Source: an uncultured Bacilli bacterium (GTDB taxonomy: Bacteria > Bacillota_I > Bacilli_A > RF39 > UBA660). From it: a stretch of 8,200 bases of DNA. Under the pieces are notes generated by a model. That model did no database searches. It saw only the letters and a list, made by a program, of their open reading frames with translations, and was not told where the DNA came from. The stretch spans positions 1 to 8,200 of the forward strand of contig CAKONA010000042.1 of assembly GCA_934096785.1 (NCBI GenBank), in the 5' to 3' direction. Positions 6,633 through 8,200 of the stretch are shown piece after piece. A program made the position numbers and the translations under genes. Every line of letters begins with the position of its first letter. The first letter of the stretch is position 1.

Positions 6633-7742
6633 ATGGCTATATTTGAAGAATTGAAAACAAGGTATAATGTTCTAGTAAGTGAAACATTAGAAAGAAACAA
6701 GCAAACTATTATAGATTCACTAGTAGACTATTATGGTGAAAACCATCGTAATACTATAGAACACAGATATAATGATATAGTATACGCATATTATATAGAC
6801 TGGGAAACAATAGATTTCATCATGAAAGACTATATCACACCGCTTAATAAAAGTGAATATCAATCTATAGTAGACCTATCAAATTCAAGAGAAAAGAAAC
6901 AAAGTAAACTAAAAAAATTCTTTAGCTGGAATAACGAAACAAGAAAAGATATGCCAGATAACTTTATTGGTATAACAAATGAAAGCCTATTAGATAATCC
7001 ACGCTGTAAACGTGAAATAATAGATTGCTGTAGAACAGGAGACCCTCTATCAACTTCATTAGGTGACCACACAAATCCATATAGAATAGTTTCATTCCAA
7101 GTTCTTCCTTTACCAGTAGATGCAATAATACATGAAATAAATCACTCGATAACAAGATTCAATCTTTCATACTATGTAGATAAACGTAAACTTACAAATA
7201 TAATAAGGAAAACCGGAATAAGTGTAACAATATCTAGTATTAAAAGTGATGAAGTAATAATGGAAGAATTACTAAATGACAAAACTGCATTAGAAATAAC
7301 AGATATATTTAAAAAGAAAGGTGGAGACCTAACACCATTTTGTAAAGATATACCATTTGTATTCCCTTATAGAAAGAACTTCTATTTAATAGATGACTTT
7401 TATAATGAATTTAAAAGTTACATCAAAGAAGCAAGAATAACTGAAAACAAGAACATACTTGTTAATAAAGTAGGTAAAGAGAATTATGAAGAATTAAGAA
7501 ACTTAATAACAGAATACTACACAAATGATATTGATAAGATAGAAGAAATAAAAAAAGAAGCAGAACCTAAAGTTAAAAAGTTAATTGAAAAAATGAAATT
7601 ACACGCAAGCAACACAAGAAAAATAACAAAAGAAGAGTTAGAAGACTACTATAATTCTTTAAGAAGAGAAGGCAAAACAGTTACTATTTTAAATGAATTC
7701 GAACCATATATTAGCAATGAAGACAAGCCTAAATCACTATAA
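6633..7742 (+). CDS. Uncharacterised HEINH-motif protein, putative zinc metallopeptidase (copy 2)
   Basis: This 369-residue paralogue of the gene upstream begins 28 bases after its stop, with GGAGGT at 6624-6629, unusually close to ATG 6633. No strong promoter is visible in the gap, so the two are probably cotranscribed. HEINH is at residues 167-171 and MEELLND at 210-216, so the putative zinc site is intact in both copies. The two proteins align end to end with only small gaps, and by eye well over half of positions are identical. They agree best over residues 1-75, the segment around HEINH, and 'GGDLTPFCK' through 'KEARI.ENKNIL.NKVGKENYEEL'. They differ most in the linker at about 78-105, at 120-145 and just after HEINH (175-205), which may set substrate or partner choice. 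The C-terminus 'EELEDYYNSLRREGK' is charged and helical. No signal peptide or membrane segment is seen. Peptidase activity is inferred from the motif only. Confidence 0.7.
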   Translation: MAIFEELKTRYNVLVSETLERNKQTIIDSLVDYYGENHRNTIEHRYNDIVYAYYIDWETIDFIMKDYITPLNKSEYQSIVDLSNSREKKQSKLKKFFSWNNETRKDMPDNFIGITNESLLDNPRCKREIIDCCRTGDPLSTSLGDHTNPYRIVSFQVLPLPVDAIIHEINHSITRFNLSYYVDKRKLTNIIRKTGISVTISSIKSDEVIMEELLNDKTALEITDIFKKKGGDLTPFCKDIPFVFPYRKNFYLIDDFYNEFKSYIKEARITENKNILVNKVGKENYEELRNLITEYYTNDIDKIEEIKKEAEPKVKKLIEKMKLHASNTRKITKEELEDYYNSLRREGKTVTILNEFEPYISNEDKPKSL

Positions 7743-7776
7743 TTTATATTTTTATCAAAAAAAGTACAAATTTTTG

Positions 7777-7805
7777 TTGACATGCTAGATATCTTCTAGT
7801 ATAAT
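7777..7805 (+). promoter_or_regulatory. Promoter of tRNA-Gly
   Basis: TTGACA (7777-7782) and TATAAT (7800-7805) are perfect hexamers at the ideal 17-base spacing, fitting a strong stable-RNA promoter. The spacer holds the inverted repeat CTAGA-TATCT-TCTAG (7785-7799). Transcription should begin near 7812, leaving about 29 bases of 5' leader for removal by RNase P. Confidence 0.85.
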
Positions 7806-7840
7806 TAATTATGCAATTCAGGAAAGCAAAAACTTTCTAT

Positions 7841-7914
7841 GCAGGTGTAGTTTAATGGTAGAACTTCAGCCTTCCAAGCTGCTAACGTGGGTCCGATTCC
7901 CATCACCTGCTCCA
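7841..7914 (+). tRNA. tRNA-Gly, anticodon UCC, CCA encoded
   Basis: The acceptor arms GCAGGTG (7841-7847) and CACCTGC (7904-7910) pair perfectly, followed by discriminator T and an encoded CCA (7912-7914). The D arm is GTTT/GAAC with the usual GG in its loop. The anticodon loop CTTCCAA (7871-7877) gives anticodon TCC, which reads GGA and GGG. The T stem is GTGGG/CCCAT. Two oddities: the T loop reads TCCGATT (7892-7898), so the normally invariant T55 is C, and the outer anticodon-stem pair (7866/7882) is a T-C mismatch. Otherwise it closely resembles Bacillota tRNA-Gly(UCC). It is transcribed alone between its own promoter and terminator. Confidence 0.95.
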
Positions 7915-7924
7915 TTTGAAATCA

Positions 7925-7958
7925 ACTTACGGACTTAAAAGTTCGTGAGTTTTTATTT
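7925..7958 (+). terminator. Intrinsic terminator of tRNA-Gly
   Basis: ACTTACGGACTT (7925-7936) can pair with AAGTTCGTGAGT (7939-7950) with two G-T wobbles; the innermost bases open as a short loop. A run rich in T (7950-7959) follows. It lies 10 bases beyond the CCA end. Leakage through it could feed the gene at 8006. Confidence 0.75.
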
Positions 7959-7965
7959 TATATAA

Positions 7966-8002
7966 AACTTTAAAAGTTCTCTTTCTAGAAAGGAGGACTT
8001 TT
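7966..8002 (+). promoter_or_regulatory. Ribosome-binding-site hairpin ahead of the 8006 gene
   Basis: AAAAGTTCTCTTT (7972-7984) pairs along all 13 positions (two G-T wobbles) with AAGGAGGACTTTT (7990-8002) around the loop CTAGA, burying the whole Shine-Dalgarno AAGGAGG (7990-7996). A competing hairpin, AACTT (7966-7970) with AAGTT (7974-7978), uses part of the same left arm and would free the site. Translation-level control is therefore possible. No known riboswitch or ribosomal-protein leader was recognised. Confidence 0.4.
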
Positions 8003-8005
8003 TTC

Positions 8006-8200
8006 ATGCTTGAATTTAAAGTAATTGAAAATTTAAAATCTAATAAAGATTTAACTAACATCTTAAAAGACTTTAAATATAAGGTTAAATTAGGACAAAT
8101 TAAAACTATCTTGCACACCAACTTACAAGTAATAATACCTACTGAATACAAAATTACATATCCTACTACTCTTACAATACTTGAATACAAAGTTAATGAA
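8006..8200 (+). CDS. Hypothetical protein, 3' end outside window
   Basis: ATG 8006 follows a full AAGGAGG Shine-Dalgarno with a 9-base spacer, and 65 codons stay open to the window edge in DNA where stops are frequent by chance. The protein begins MLEFKVIENLKSN and is rich in Lys, Ile, Leu and Thr. It has one helical stretch (about residues 7-25) followed by alternating hydrophobic and polar residues suggesting beta strands (about 26-65). There is no signal peptide. I do not recognise it. No clear promoter lies between the tRNA terminator and this gene, so it may depend on readthrough from the tRNA promoter or on a weak promoter in the AT-rich leader. Confidence 0.55.
   Translation, partial: MLEFKVIENLKSNKDLTNILKDFKYKVKLGQIKTILHTNLQVIIPTEYKITYPTTLTILEYKVNE

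Larger units (their letters stand above)
5504..7742 (+). repeat. Tandem gene duplication (two paralogous copies)
   Basis: The genes at 5504-6604 and 6633-7742 are direct repeats of one ancestral gene. DNA identity is uneven: 5582-5624 equals 6711-6753 exactly (43 bases), and with the next 22 bases there is a single mismatch. The stretch 5941-6021 versus 7073-7153 has three mismatches in 81 bases. Other parts have diverged so far that only the protein alignment shows homology. Confidence 0.9.

Noticed and set aside
7757..7776. A-run and T-run region after HEINH copy 2 as a terminator
   Set aside because: The possible stem is almost only A-T pairs with no GC core, and the tRNA promoter starts directly after it. 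Termination of the HEINH unit is unresolved.
7820..7838. Small hairpin (GGAAAG/CTTTCT) in the tRNA leader as a regulatory element
   Set aside because: Six pairs with one wobble are expected by chance in such sequence, and tRNA leaders are removed by RNase P.
7841..7914. tRNA gene as an integration site for a mobile element
   Set aside because: No integrase gene and no second copy of the tRNA 3' end are in the window.
7927..8190. Minus-strand open frame over the tRNA terminator and last gene
   Set aside because: It runs through the terminator hairpin and opposes a plus-strand gene that has a full Shine-Dalgarno; no initiation signal was seen for it.
1..8200. Alternative genetic code with TGA read as Trp
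   Set aside because: Trp is encoded by TGG in the genes checked and no frame needs TGA to be sense; absence of TGA among eight stops is easily explained by AT-rich stop choice.

Overview
The window is very AT-rich bacterial DNA, with short gaps, mostly very short 5' leaders, purine-rich Shine-Dalgarno sites and consensus sigma-A type promoters (TTGACA/TATAAT). This fits a low-GC Bacillota/Mycoplasmatota-like organism, perhaps one of the small-genome uncultured gut Bacilli; that placement is inference. Trp is written TGG in the genes checked, no frame needs TGA to be sense, and all eight genes whose 3' ends are in view stop with TAA or TAG.

Layout. (1) 1-574: the 3' part of a zinc-peptidase-like gene (HELMH motif), cut by the left edge. 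(2) 558-1082: a small, probably all-helical protein of unknown function with its own promoter and terminator. (3) 1084-4878: a compact efflux-type operon. It holds an ABC ATPase of the LolD/MacB class, an 8-TM FtsX-like permease one base downstream, and a TetR-family regulator. A strong promoter followed by an inverted repeat precedes it, and a bidirectional terminator closes it. The simplest reading is an exporter controlled by its own TetR repressor. (4) 4864-5391, minus strand: an unrecognised 175-residue protein. It is divergent from (5) 5504-7742: two tandem paralogous genes for an unrecognised family of about 366-369 residues with a conserved HEINH motif and a downstream EELLND motif. 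These are candidate cytoplasmic zinc metallopeptidases. A perfect 17-bp palindrome sits between the divergent promoters. (6) 7777-7958: a monocistronic tRNA-Gly(UCC) gene with perfect -35 and -10 hexamers, an encoded CCA end and a terminator; it has an unusual T-loop base. (7) 7966-8200: the start of another unknown gene, whose Shine-Dalgarno lies inside a 13-bp hairpin.

The least explained part is the tandem HEINH gene pair with its divergent neighbour and shared palindrome. The rest is recognisable housekeeping or transport. No CRISPR array, insertion sequence, phage gene or attachment-site duplication was seen. No stretch over 300 bases lacks a gene.
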